64,000 nt of DNA from Allodiplogaster sudhausi (GCA_945643635.1 CALZFC010000045.1:1730501-1794500); one strand, 5' to 3'; shown: positions 1 to 11,090, counted from the stretch's first letter. Translations and numbers: made by a program. Notes: generated by a model from the sequence alone, not told the origin.

Positions 1-1438
1 CAAAGTAATACTCACTATTTTGAAATTACCAGGAAGCTATCGGGAACAAATGTACATCCAATTCGGGGGCGGACTCCAAGTCTCTCCCAACAGCCTCGTT
101 CACAGCCCTCGGTGGCGGATCTTAGCCAACCTTCCGGCTCGCCTATTCTCTCCACACACTCATCTCAGAGAGTCTCACTCGCAGCTACCCCATCCCTCGC
201 TGCCGAATTCTCTGCTCTTAAAGAAGACCTTATCAGTTCAATTCGGCGGGAGTTTACTGAGGTTTGTACGTACTGTACCCATAGACGAAAAGACAATAGA
301 TAGCTGAAACATGCAGAAAAAACTGTTTCTAAAGCTGTCCCGTGGTCTCTTTGACCGATTCGGAGTACTTACGTCCGACCTGGCAAATGTACGAGAGGAA
401 GCAGAAAGGACATACACAAGAATCCAGTCGATTGCCGAAGACGTCGAAAAGCTCGTTGAGAGGAATCCACCCTTGGCTGAAGAAGATGGTTAAAATTCCG
501 GCCAAGTCGCCTTCACTAGTAATGTGTTGACAGATCGAAATTTCGCATTTCTCTCGTGTGAATTTGTTGCCTCTCTGGCCGAATCGACATCAGATGGCCC
601 CATATTTGCGAGGAAACTGGACACCGAGCTCTTCTCAAATGAGGAAGATCGACTAGAACTCTTCATGAACAGGAAAAACGCCCAAAAGAGAAAGTTTTTA
701 CTAAAGGTAAAAAATAGTTTTCTTTTTTAGTGACTCTAAAAATTCGTCGTTTTACCTGTTGCAGATGCTAAATGTCTTCTACCCTGTGACGGGTAATATG
801 ATAAGAGAGCAAGAAAAGCGAGCCATCACTCTGATCAATAACTTCAACCGACTGCACAGAAAAGAGTTTGAACATTTCAACAATTTATTCTATGGAAAGT
901 ATGGCAATTTGTGGTCGACTTATAAAACAAAATATAAAAATTATTTTATAAAAACCTCTATTTTAGCTACAACGCCAAGCGGAGACCCGTCCATGACCAG
1001 GCTCGACCCCCCAATGGCCTTCATGATGACGATGAGTCGCCCGGAGTCTCTCGTGTTCGTCGCCGCTCTCCTTCCCCTTCCACATCCAGTACCCTTGGTC
1101 GGAGGATCCGCCATCCTTCTCCAAGCAGAGAGTGGCAGACTCCTTCAAAGAGAATCGCAGTTAAGGGTACGGTAACAACACCCCAACCTCCAACCTCCAG
1201 GCCCTCTACTTCTCGAATCTGTACTCCAACTCACTTCTCGCGACCTTTTCCTTTCTCTCGCCCCCAGAATTCCTCTCGATTGCATATTCCTCTTAATTCA
1301 AAGTCATCCTCCTCTCACTGTCCTCCCTCTTCTTCCAATTCACACATCAATCCTACCGATGGTCAGTCCACCTCTTCGCACCACTCTGAATACGCTGAAG
1401 ATGTCGACGAATTTTACGGATATGATGACTACACTTAA
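1..1438 (+). CDS. 3' part of an unrecognised multi-exon gene (partial at left edge)
   Basis: Five exons join with consistent phase: up to 261, 317-488, 534-706, 765-898 and 967-1438 (TAA at 1436-1438). Frame 1 is open back to base 1, so the start lies outside the window or in an exon beginning near position 33. The last exon has no usable ATG and is visible only through splicing. The encoded protein has a Ser/Pro/Gln-rich N-terminal part, a charged helical middle (contains EEAERTYTRIQSIAEDVEKL), a basic Ser/Arg/Pro-rich tract (RVRRRSPSPSTSS) and an acidic Tyr/Asp-rich end (YAEDVDEFYGYDDYT). Donors are GTTTGT, GTTAAA, GTAAAA and GTATGG. I recognise no domain. It could be a nuclear RS-like protein or a retroelement-derived protein; nothing decides between them. 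Confidence 0.55.
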
Positions 1439-3231
1439 ATCCTTCTGAAGAATATCTGTATATTAGAGTAAAAAAGATCACACGTGAATGGCTGTTTTTT
1501 TTAAGTAAAATAACTTTGCTTGTGAATTATAATAGTGACCTATCGAGTATAATCCTAAATATCCAGGAATCAATAATCTGTAATTAATAATAGAGATAGT
1601 GAACTTTTGCCTGTGAATTTTCCTGAATTACATACAGTTTAGGTATATCTCAAAGAAATACTGTAGATAATTACTGTAATTCACTATCGCCATGACATAT
1701 AATCTCGGTATTTCGGGTCTATGATCTGTATTTCTGAATCGTTAGAATAAAGCATACTGTTGGGTTGATGTCTTCTGATGCACATCCAGCTTTTTATCGA
1801 GCTCGACCCAATTCGAAGTGCATCGTGGGGGTCGACAACTAAATTAACCACAAGCAAAATCTGATGCTCAAATAGTAAAGAAATAGTAAAGAAAACGTAA
1901 ATAAAAGCAAAGTAAACAGGAGTAAATAGACTGATCTAATCCTCGGTGAGCCGATGAAGGCAGAAGTAATTCAACGCGGAATCGCAGCAATTCTACGATG
2001 GATATTACTTCGAATAAATATTTAATTTTCGATAAAAACCAGGTTAGTAAGGTAATTTTGCGAATAGGCTAAACAATATTTCTCGTAGATTCATTTCATC
2101 TTGGAATTTGAAATGAAATAATATCAATGAGATTAACAAATATCATTTTAAAAAGAATCTTAAATAAAAAACATTTATTAATTTGATATAAAATCGGTCT
2201 AATGTAAAGGTATCACCGAACTAATCAAGGCGTTTGCCGTTGTGATTATTTTAAATAGTTTTACAAGAGCATCAGCAAACTTAGAATGGCAACGTGTGCG
2301 ATAATGCTTAAAAAAGAATTATTAAAAGTAAAGAGCCCGATTGGGTGCTTCGGGCCATGACTTATCGGTGGAAGTTCTCGTACTAGGTCGCCGTGAGGTG
2401 CTCGAAGCTTAACACACGACAAAATAAGAAATATTTTGTTGTCCTTATCTGCTATTAACGAACGGAAAAAGTAGCTTTCTAAAACAAAAAAAATGCGATG
2501 GATTCATTAGTTGTTCGAGAAAAAACAACCTTAAAATCAACAAAGAAGATTCAGTCTAACGTTAAGTTTTCATCATATTCTTATATCTGCATCTTTGTTT
2601 ACTCCAGTGCTAATACAATCAAGCTATTAAAAATAATAACCCGAGAAAGGAGTTGCTCGCGCGCACTCAATGAAGAACTCGATTCGCACCCGAAACCGTT
2701 AGCTGTGCAGGTCTTGGCAGCAACTCCATCTGGGCACGAATGCAAGGCCGGGACGCCAGGTGCTCTCAAAGGCAGCTTACAACCTCCGGTAACAGAAAAA
2801 AACAACGAACAAGTCTAAGAGAACGATTGACCTTGGCAATGTATCCAGCGAAGTAGTCGCCTGCTCGCCACCGAGACGCACGCATCGGCCGACCACTAAT
2901 GGCACCCATGCATCCTGAGAATTGAAGCCTCAACAGTTAAGACAATTAACTAAACTAATCACGCTAAAACAAAACAGCCATAAAAGGATTTAAAAAAAAA
3001 CCTCGTGAACTCAGTAATGCTCATATTATTGTAGTTTGTAATATAGTGTCAAGTGACACCACCCGAAAACACGGCCATGATCCATTCAAACGCCGATTTC
3101 GTATTTTAACGGTCATTTCAAGTTTCTTTTTTAAATCCGACTGTATATTCTTGTTCCTCATGTCGGAAAACACTATGGAAAACACCGCAAACAGCGTAAA
3201 AGAGCTTAATATCGCTCAAATTCCAATTGAA
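1439..3231. other. Non-coding stretch, no gene seen
   Basis: AT-rich DNA follows the first gene, with an AATAAA at about 1747 that could serve as its polyadenylation signal. GC-richer islands (about 2330-2420 and 2640-2900) show no long frame with plausible splice sites. I see no tRNA or rRNA here. Confidence 0.5.
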
Positions 3232-3293
3232 ATTATTTATATTAATATAATTAATATAATTAATATATGTACCTGAAATGTTAGGCGGTACTG
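3232..3293 (-). mobile_element. End of a Tc1/mariner-like repeat, body extending leftward
   Basis: On the minus strand the end reads TA-CAGTACCGCCTAACATT, followed by a (ATTAAT)n stretch and ATAAATAAT. The same order (CAGTnCCGCnnAACATT, ATTAAT repeats, ATAAATAAT, then TGGAAT) occurs at the left end of the fold-back element at 12880. A TA dinucleotide at 3294-3295 abuts the CAG terminus, as expected for Tc1/mariner insertions. The distal end to the left was not found. Confidence 0.5.
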
Positions 3294-3573
3294 TAGGCTC
3301 TAGAGACTCTAGATGAATATTGGTCAGAGCCCCTTGGGATTTCCAAATTATACTTTGGGGACCCATTGGAACCCTCATTGAAAACTCAAGTATTCCTCAA
3401 GTACTCAAGCATTCGGCACCTTCAAATATTCATTTTGGGACCCCGATGGCCCCATTTCGGACCTCCAAATTTTCACATTCGGGCCCTCTATGGCCCCATT
3501 TTGGTTCCCCTTTTTTCCTTTCGAACTTATCACAGTCTAAGATAACAGTGCCATCCATATATGGCTTAATGTA

Positions 3574-3609
3574 CAGTACCGCCCAACATTTCTGGTACAT
3601 ATATTAATG
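3574..3609 (+). mobile_element. Second Tc1/mariner-like end, facing the first
   Basis: TA (3572-3573) is followed by CAGTACCGCCCAACATT and TCTGGTACATATATTAAT, a near-identical inverted copy of the end at 3293. The CAG termini of the two copies point toward each other, so the 280 bp between them is not a normal element interior. The body would extend rightward from 3574. The opposite end was not located. Confidence 0.5.
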
Positions 3610-4980
3610 TAGGTGTAGTAAAATTTATTTTTTTGAGATTTTCCTAAGTGACACAAAAGTAATTGAACACCAATTTCCCATGTTTTTGGGGTTTGAGAAG
3701 GGATCTTTCTTCCCGCTAATTAGCGTAAATAAAAATATCTTCTATTCGGCGTACGCTAAAAAGTGTGAAGAAATGATCCTTTCTGAAACCCCCCCCCCCT
3801 CAGAAGCATGGGAAACAAGGGTCCTCTTTTGTTTTTTCAATCAACAGCTGGGGGGAGGAGATGACAATTCATTTTTCTCTCCAATTCATCTTAAAACGTG
3901 CTCCAGGGTTATTTTTAGTGCACTCGGAACACTAATATAATGTTTATTTCTAGCGCTTAAGTCAAATAGAAAAGTTAAGGTAGGTAAAGTTTAAATATTT
4001 TTGGCTCCAATTCGCCTCAAATCGTGTATAAATGGGTTTTCGGACATCCGCAAAACGAATACACCCTGGTCCTATCGACCGGGCACCAAGTCCCGCCCCA
4101 ATCGGTCCACCAATCAGCTGGCGTCCACTCGATGATGGGCGTATCCACAGCAGCCGCAGTCATCTCAGAGATCCATGATACCTCAAACATTCGCTGCTTG
4201 TTCCGTAAGTGGAGGAGGAGCACCTCGTCCTCAGTCAGCAGGCATCCAACCAGGCTACTCCACCATATTCCGACCCCCTCCCGACTCAACCCTTCAGCCA
4301 CCACAGAACCATCCCACACAGATCATGCACCACCTGGCAGCCCTGAGCACCCTATAATCTACATCGGAAATTCGTGAACGTCTCCACTACCTCTCCGCTC
4401 ACGGCTTACTCAGCATGCTTCCAAGCACGGGGCTTCCATGACATAGTGCTGACACGTTAAGCGTAACTTTCAACCTTCACTAGCATATATGTATCGTACT
4501 GGCTCCGGAGCAAATTAAGTGGTTCTGGACTTTGCTCTCTCACCCCGTCCCCTTCCCATGCGAGATGCCGGATTAATTGGCGTTCTCTGCCTGCCTTCTC
4601 TCGTCTGATTCCGACGCGACCACCCAGAAGAGGTTGCCGTGCTGGTTCTAGTAATGACCAGCATGGCCAGGACGGCCGTAGTGGGCGGTGCCACTGGCCA
4701 TGCCCCGCCCCCTCCTCTTTCGACGTGGCTGGAGAAGATGTGCCCCTCCCCTCATATGTCGCTGATCTCCTTTTCCTCCTTTACCGTCTATGCACTTCCG
4801 TATAGCCCTAACGGGCGGACTCCACGAATATATATACCTTTTCAATTAGAGTCAAAATAGAAATGGATGCAAAATGCTATGGCCAGAATCGTGCTAATTT
4901 TGTTAGTTGCCTTTGAAAGAACCAAAGCTAATTGAAATGTGATGTATTTGTCCCTTGTGTGTATTTGTTGTTTTATTCTC
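3610..4980. other. Mostly non-coding; one short Pro/Gln-rich frame
   Basis: No recognisable gene. A plus-strand frame from 4175 to 4357 encodes a Pro/Gln-rich stretch (GGGAPRPQSAGIQPGYST), and a second one at about 4360-4440 (EIRERLHYLSAHGLLSMLP) lies just after it. These could be remnants of one exon or of a retroelement, but no conserved motif is visible. A run of C residues sits near 3790. Confidence 0.3.
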
Positions 4981-4985
4981 TTTAC

Positions 4986-4987
<2 letters not shown>

Positions 4988-5026
<39 letters not shown>

Positions 5027-5106
5027 TCTCTATCTCTTTCTCTCTCTCCCTCCCTCTACCTCTCTCTCTCTCTCTCTCACTCTCTCTCTCTCACTCTCTC
5101 TCTCTG
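4988..5106 (+). repeat. CT microsatellite
   Basis: Long (CT)n with minor interruptions. It opens all three plus-strand frames (Ser/Leu repeats), which are not genes. Confidence 0.9.
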
Positions 5107-5464
5107 CCTTTTGACCTCAATTTATGCTTCCTCAGCATGTCAAATTAGTAATGTAAGGATCAAGTGGATTGAGGTGTTTTATACTGCCTAGCAGAGGGAA
5201 GGCGGTAGAGAGGGAAGAAGAACGCAGAAGTACTGTACAGAAGTGCACAAAAAAAGAAATCTGCAATGTGCATATATAAGGTATACTTATATAACATATT
5301 AAATGAATTTGATTGAAAACTTCTTTAGATTAATTCAATTTTTGCAAGAACACACAAAAATATTTTTGAAACATACATTGTTTCGGTGCAAAACTGAAAC
5401 AATATTGTTTGATATATCATACAATGAAAACAAAAGTGCGAGGTGGAGTACTATTTTAGTATTA

Positions 5465-6946
5465 TTAATAAAGAGAGCGTGCAATGGAGCGAGGGTCAAA
5501 GCAAGAATTATTCTTGAGCTGCGTGGAAACGCTCGGAGAGAGCAGCGACCAGCACAAGGAGAGGGCGATCTCACTCAGTGGAGCCAAGCCCCCGAGGCGC
5601 ATCTTTAAAGGGGCGAGGAATTGGATGATGATATCACACAAGTATTTATACCACATGTACATTTGAAGCTTACTGATATCGATTATTGTAGTAAAATATA
5701 ATATAACATTTCATGTCTCGCATAAAAGAAAAGAAAATGGCCTGCCTGATACAAAATCTGATCGAGGACGAAGAAGACTCGCCCTCCTGGAGAGTGCACT
5801 ACGCCCTCGGGGCTCAGCGTCATGTTCCAGTCGGTCGGCACTTCTCGCAGCGTCAGCGTCGTGGAGCGAACGAGATCGAGATCGGTTATCTTCACTTCGA
5901 GCTCAAATCTTTTCATTTCCAGAGCCTAATCGTCGTACTTTGCTTATTTTTTTCTTTTTTGAAGAATTTTCAACTTAAGAGAAAATATAAAAAATAAGAT
6001 GAACAGACTGACCTGACTCTCAGTAGACTTGCTGGCCGAGAAGAAGAATCTCTGCACTCCGGCGAACGTTTCTGGCCACTGCATGGTCGCCGCGTCGACG
6101 CGCGCGAATTCGTCGTAGAGCGCGCGGTAGTCGCGTAAGCCCCGCGTCGCGTAAGCTTCCGCTTCGCTTCAGAGGAGCACCCTCGCCGGCAGGCGAGGGG
6201 GCCAGCTATCGATCGTCGGCGCAAGGACGTACTTAAAAGGGAAAACTCAATCTTTAATTCCCCTCTGAAAAACGAAGAACGAAGGGTGAGAGAGCATGCA
6301 GGAGAGACCAGACTATAATAGTCAGGAAAATGCATTACGATTCTGCACCAACTTTGAATTCTGCCGTGCTCATCAGTTTCTCTAGCATCCACCTCGCATT
6401 CACATATCAGTTTAATAGAAACGTAATCGTGACGTCGCGGGTGTCATCGTACTCCACTTTGTGCAGATAGAAGCAGGTCGCCGTCGACATGAACACGTTG
6501 AGCTCGAGGTGTTGCGCGTCGCTCGAACGAATCCGAAACATCTGCTGCGGCGCAGAGTTGTTGTAAGACCAGAGTCGGAAGGCGGCTGAGTGTGAGATGA
6601 CCGACTCGGAACGGTCATCGATCCGGACGAACATCAGTCGCCAGTTGATGTGGAAACCATCATGCGATAAATACTCGATGGTGGCGAGAGTTCGCTCATC
6701 ACGAAAAACTACTGGATTCGGTGGGTTATCAGCACGTAGAACGCGGACGTAGAAGCGGTAGATACTTGGGATGAGTTCGCGACCTCCGATGTCGCAGGCA
6801 GTGGGCAGAGATGAGAGCGGAACGACGCGGTGTTCACGGAGTAGCTGCTCAGTGTTAGCAGAAGAGAGGACGAGAAGCGAGTCACTGGCTGCGACAACAG
6901 TCCAGGAAGAAGAGGAGAGAGACGCAACCGGATGGATGCTGTGCAT
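5465..6946 (-). CDS. Hypothetical multi-exon protein
   Basis: The chosen start is the ATG at 6944-6946; upstream Met codons in the same frame lie in or beyond a CT tract. Exon 1 runs to about 6424 (donor GTTTCT) and contains SIYRFYVRVLRADNPPNPVV and FHINWRLMFVRIDD. Exon 2 (about 6170-6012) continues in phase with GLRDYRALYDEFARVDAATM. Exon 3 (about 5919-5746) carries KRFELEVKITDLDLVRSTTL. It ends at CAG with a GC (GCAGGC) donor, and a possible last exon lies at about 5607-5465 after a TTTAAAG acceptor. The protein looks beta-rich with no signal peptide or membrane segment. I do not recognise the family. High GC content and phase-compatible junctions support a real gene; the last exon is the least certain. 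Confidence 0.5.
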
Positions 6947-7025
6947 TCTCGAAGTACAACTGAGGTGGGTTTGGGACCTTGAAGGGTCTAGTATTAGAGC
7001 CGGAGTGTGTGTCTGTGTGTGAGAG

Positions 7026-7086
<61 letters not shown>

Positions 7087-7890
7087 GAGAGAGAAAGACT
7101 TTGAGCAGAATAAATAAAAAGTGCCGAGGCACTACATTAGAGTTTGCGGTTGATTAAGCATATTTATCATGACAGTTTTTTAATGATTAAATTAGGTGTA
7201 AAGTGACTGACGACGAGTTGTGCAATGCTTCTTCGACATCTGCAGGTAGAGGTGATAAATGGCCCAAACATTTGGAGCGCTCAAGGTAATCCTCTCTTCC
7301 ACCCTCCTCGGTCCCGTCATACTCTCGCGCCTGGCACTCGTCCCTCTCGCCCTCTCTCCGCTTCTTCTCTCGCCCACCCTCTCTCTCTTTCTTTCTATCT
7401 CTCTTTCTATCGCTCTCTCTTTCTTCCCTTGCTTGCTTTGTCCTTCATACCTTCTTATGATTGACGAGTTTGCCGATTCGACTATACTCTACGACCTTAC
7501 CTACCCTACTCCAACCCTCTTTAACCCACTTTACACGTTAATAATGCAGAGATTAAATAAATATAGATTATTGAACTGTTTAATAAAATTAGAACGCAAA
7601 ATATAAATACAAGCACAATAAAATTACACAGGTCCACTCGAAGACACCGAACCCGTAGTCGTCGTCACTAGACGCTGCTCCACTTATTGTTAGCAGCCGC
7701 CGTAGTAAAGTGTCTCTTTTCTGAGGCTAAACCTGAGGTTACTGGCTTGAGGTTCAGAGGGTTAACCTGAAGTTTAGCCTCATGTTGACCACACTTCGCT
7801 CCCCGCTTACCCTCTTAGCGGTCACTTTTCTATATATCTCGCATAACACTGTTCCCTGCCCCTTCCACGCAACACACAGCAGTTGTCGAG
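6947..7890. other. Upstream region with GA and CT microsatellites, no gene
   Basis: Contains a (GA)n run at 7020-7095 immediately upstream of the minus-strand gene and a degenerate CT-rich segment at 7280-7440. The GC-richer part at 7640-7890 has a repeated AACCTGAGGTT-like motif (about 7728 and 7768) but no frame with support. Confidence 0.5.
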
Positions 7891-8199
7891 ATGGCCCTCC
7901 TTCTCCTTCGGCGCCGAAGCCGAAGGTCATCTAACATGCAGTACCGTCGACTCTATCCCTATTCCCATATCACAAACCCCGCCATCTTCCGGCAAAAGTT
8001 TCGTTTTCGCAAACGGGAACTGGACGAGCTTGTTCACATCTGCGACGCTCATCTTGTGATTTAGGACGGAACAGACTGGCCCATCTCGAAGAGAAATCAA
8101 GTAATGCTTTCATGCTTATTCTAAGAGTTACAGAGAGAGAAGGAGAGAGAGAGAGAGAGAGAGAGGGGGGGGAGGGAGAGAGGGAGAGGGAGAGAGAGT

Positions 8200-8242
<43 letters not shown>

Positions 8243-8708
8243 TACAGAGTGATCATGGCGGAAATTCGAGGTGGCCGCATGCATCACTTACCTGGCCACC
8301 AACACTCATCAGACGGTCATCGCGGATAGGTTCGGAACCAGCCAGAAGGTCATCTCGGACAGTGTTACCAGAGTAGTTGAAGCATTGACGAGCTCTGCTG
8401 TCGTCAACCGCTTCATTCGTTTTCCTGTCCACGACGTCGCATGGAGGACTCATGTTGACCGAGGATTCTCCCGATATGCAGGTCTACCGAACGTGGTTGG
8501 GGCGATTGACGGCTCTCTCATCCCCATTGCAACCCCTTATTCTAACCCCGGTCAATATCGCTGCAGGAAGGGCTTTTGTGCTCTAAACATGCTAGCAATT
8601 GTGGACCACCGAGGAAAATTCCTGTATATCAACCCTAGATATCCCGGCTCCTCCCATGGCTCTTCAATCTACGCGCAGTCGACGGCGAAGAACGCAAGCA
8701 AACTATGA
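7891..8708 (+). pseudogene. Broken PIF/Harbinger (HARBI1-like) transposase
   Basis: The first exon starts at ATG 7891 and reads through ELDELVHICDAHLVI to an in-frame TAG at 8062, then DGTDWPISKRNQ and a GTAATG donor near 8101. After a GA-rich intron the second part (from about 8271) is clearly HARBI1-like. It has a helix-turn-helix region (LATNTHQTVIADRFGTSQKV), then EALTSSAVVNRFIRFPV, then GLPNVVGAIDGSLIPIATP with the first catalytic Asp, and RKGFCALNMLAIVDHRGKFL. The protein stops soon after PRYPGSSHG, so the second Asp (GDSGY region), the Glu and the C-terminus are absent. This is a 3'-truncated, stop-containing copy, inactive as it stands. Terminal repeats of the original element were not found. 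It abuts a duplicated transporter fragment on the opposite strand. Confidence 0.8.
8126..8240 (+). repeat. GA microsatellite in the transposase intron
   Basis: Interrupted (GA)n with a G-rich centre (GGGGGG). It lies between the two coding parts of the Harbinger remnant. Confidence 0.85.
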
Positions 8709-8849
8709 CATAAAAAATATCAAAAGCCGGTGGGCCATAAACTGAATCGGAATTGACAAAAAAAGTTAACAATACAATGAACAACTCCTCACCTCGATGA
8801 AGTTGGCTAAATCGGTGGAGGGCTCTTCTTGCCGTGTAAACTTGTGTAC

Positions 8850-9204
8850 CTCGCACCGACTCTACTGTAGATGACATTGACCGGGAACGTGCCAATCATG
8901 GTGCCGGCGGAGAGGGACATGAGGATGGCGCCCTTGTCCGAGGGAGGGTATTCAAAGCTAAGCGACTAAAGTGGAAATAATCTTTGCCGACTTGCCAGAG
9001 ATTAAACCTATCCACCGCATCAAGAACTGGAAGAGAGCCAAAATGTCTAACGCCATCTGCAAGGACGATACAGTCGTTGGAGTCCTTCGTCATGCAGATG
9101 AAGGCAAAATTGATGACGATTTGATTGGCGTAGATCGATGCGAGGCAGACGAAGGTCAGCAGCAGAATTATGAAGCGGAAGCGGTTCCGTAAACAGAGAA
9201 GCAT
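8850..9204 (-). pseudogene. Detached first two exons of an MFS transporter
   Basis: Exon 1 (9204-9052, ATG at 9204) encodes 51 residues and matches the first exon of the transporter at 22380-25212 almost residue for residue (SIYANQIVINFAFICMTKD). Exon 2 (8965-8850) encodes EYPPSDKGAILMSLSAGTM and ends at the same GCGAG|GT donor position as the paralogues. Both exons are still open and correctly phased. Exons 3-12 are missing: DNA to the left is unrelated and then becomes the Harbinger remnant on the other strand. The fragment could still be transcribed, because its upstream region was copied too, but it cannot make a complete 12-helix transporter. Confidence 0.8.
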
Positions 9205-9612
9205 ATTCTCGTCTGAATGGAAGAGACAGAAGCGTGGACGGCTTAAGAAGGTAATAAAGGTGTCTCTGGAGAAGAGAACCGAAAGTACTTCATATTTATC
9301 TCCAAAATTCGTCCATCCTGAGTAGCGCTTCAGAGCAACAAAGAGAAAGAAATGCACTAACCATAAGAGTCGTCTTTGGCTATCAGACTTGAGCATTTAC
9401 TAGTAAAAATTAAAAAATTTTGAAGCTGTTACTCGCTGCGTTACATACTGAAGTCGAAGGGCGCAAACTGGAAAGCCTTTTGCACATAGATTCTGCCGTA
9501 CAAGACAAGGGGACTTTAAAGATATACAAAGCAATTTACCCGAATTATAGTTCGCTCAATTTCACAACCGTGAGAGCGAACATATTTACAAAGAACGGAC
9601 AACAGGATCATT
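9205..9612. repeat. Duplicated upstream region of the MFS gene
   Basis: Aligns by eye with 25213-25785. Shared blocks include GGTAATAAAGGTGTCTCTGG, AAAGTACTTCAT, TTTGAAGCTGTT, GAAGGGCGCAAAC, and GTGAGAGCGAAC followed by ACAGGATC. The duplication therefore includes the putative promoter. Confidence 0.7.
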
Positions 9613-10167
9613 AAACAATATGTACTTGGTTTGGATTGCACAGAAAAGGCACATTGATCAGCCGCAGCATTAATCTTGCCGTTTGTCCAAGACATGTCAA
9701 GGACAATCGGTCACGACCGTTCTTGGTCATAACCGTGTCAAGGACACGTCAAGGACATGTCATGGACACCTGCGCATATGCGCTTTAAAATACTTTTTTG
9801 ACATTTTCAGCTCTTTTTCCCGTTATTCTATATTTATTTCACAAGAATAATAAAAATAAAAAAAAGAGAAGCTAAAACGGTTCACCCTAAGTCTACTTTT
9901 GAAAAAAAATTCAACTTTTTAAGTCGAAGTGCACCAGACAGGTTATGTAATTATGCACCAAGCAATTGGATGAGGGTCACCCCAGGCTGCAACTTGTCGT
10001 CTGCTTGTCCTAAGTCCTTATTGCAACCCAGTTTCCCTGTATCTTCTCATGCACAACCACATCTCGAGAAATTCTTAGACGTAACAACATTTATATAGAT
10101 GTGGCTTCATAACATGAGCATAACAAAAACGGTGGGAGAGAGAAACATAGCAAAGGACATTTTGTTT
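9613..10167. other. Non-coding, with a short iterated motif
   Basis: No gene. At about 9688-9765 the motif CAAGGACATGTCA and variants occur four or five times in direct order. The remainder is AT-rich. Confidence 0.5.
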
Positions 10168-10320
10168 ATATGTTAAAAAAAATGCCCTGACCGGGTGTCG
10201 AACCCGCAACCCCGAGGTTCGCAACCAAACGCATACGCAATACTCTATAGAGGCTTAGGTAAGGTACGATGAAACCTTTCTTTTGACAGCGTTTGTCGTA
10301 AACTGGGTCGCATGCCATAA
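10168..10320 (-). repeat. tRNA-derived (SINE-like) repeat unit
   Basis: On the minus strand it contains a box-B-like GGGTTCGACACCC, an upstream box-A-like TATAGAGTATTGCG, and a flank AAAGGTTTCATCGTACC. The same order (AAGGTATCATCTGACC, GTAGAGTATTGG, GGTTCGATGCCC) occurs in both arms of the fold-back element at 12880-14590. The acceptor stem does not pair well, so I do not call a functional tRNA. Confidence 0.5.
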
Positions 10321-10681
10321 TCTGTCCGGGATTGCACAGAAAATGATTGATCAAGAACATATGTAATGAGACAAAAACATGTAAAGAAACATGGTTCAAA
10401 TATGAATGATAGGAAGAGGAATAATGCAAGAAAAGCTTGCGAAATGTTCGGATCAAATAACTTCATACTTTTCAATGAGGATTGTGAGTCGTGTGAAATG
10501 TTCACAAAATTTTACATACTTGCTAAAACGAACTATTTCTATGCTTGCTAGTAGACCAAATCGGCAAAAACATGAAATTAAATTCATTAACTTTCTTTTC
10601 ATAAATAAAGACATCAAAAGAACGAAATATAAAACGAGAAGGTATACGTAGCTGAATAGTTTTTTTCCAAGCAAACTTTCC

Positions 10682-10965
10682 TTAAAGGAGGTATCCGGAG
10701 AATAATTAACCTATGTTTTGTTCTATGTGGATAAGTGCATCTTGGCGTAAAACATACATCCAGAAAGTTTGAGCGAATTACTTCCATTACATTCTGAGCA
10801 GCTGTAACGTGAAAATTGGCGGGTAGAGAATTAGTTACGGTACGTCATAGCCGCCCTCCTGTTTCACATGCTCTCTCGACCGAGCGACAGCAACTTTTTG
10901 AGCGCGCGCATTCAAAGTGGTTCTCTAGCGCTACTGTATAATTATTCGCCGGATACTTCCTTTAA
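10682..10965. mobile_element. MITE with 27-bp terminal inverted repeats
   Basis: Left end TTAAAGGAGGTATCCGGAG and right end CCGGATACTTCCTTTAA are inverted copies, and the pairing extends into AATAATT/AATTATT. There is no coding capacity. A related copy lies at 27109-27564. TTAA at both edges may be a target duplication or part of the repeat. Confidence 0.65.
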
Positions 10966-11090
10966 AATGCCATGAAGAGACTCCCTGGACTCTTTTATGT
11001 AAGACGGAACTGCCACAAAAGCATAAATTATGATTGAAAAAGCCAAAAGTTCATAGACTTTTTAGCGGTACTGTACGTATGTATGTATTA

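Noticed and set aside
5970..6392. Minus-strand 140-codon ORF
   Set aside because: It is the shifted frame of exon 2 of the hypothetical gene plus its intron. The frame with GLRDYRALYDEF fits splicing on both sides.
10168..10260. A functional tRNA gene on the minus strand
   Set aside because: Box-A- and box-B-like motifs are present, but the acceptor and anticodon stems do not pair. Related units occur in the fold-back element.
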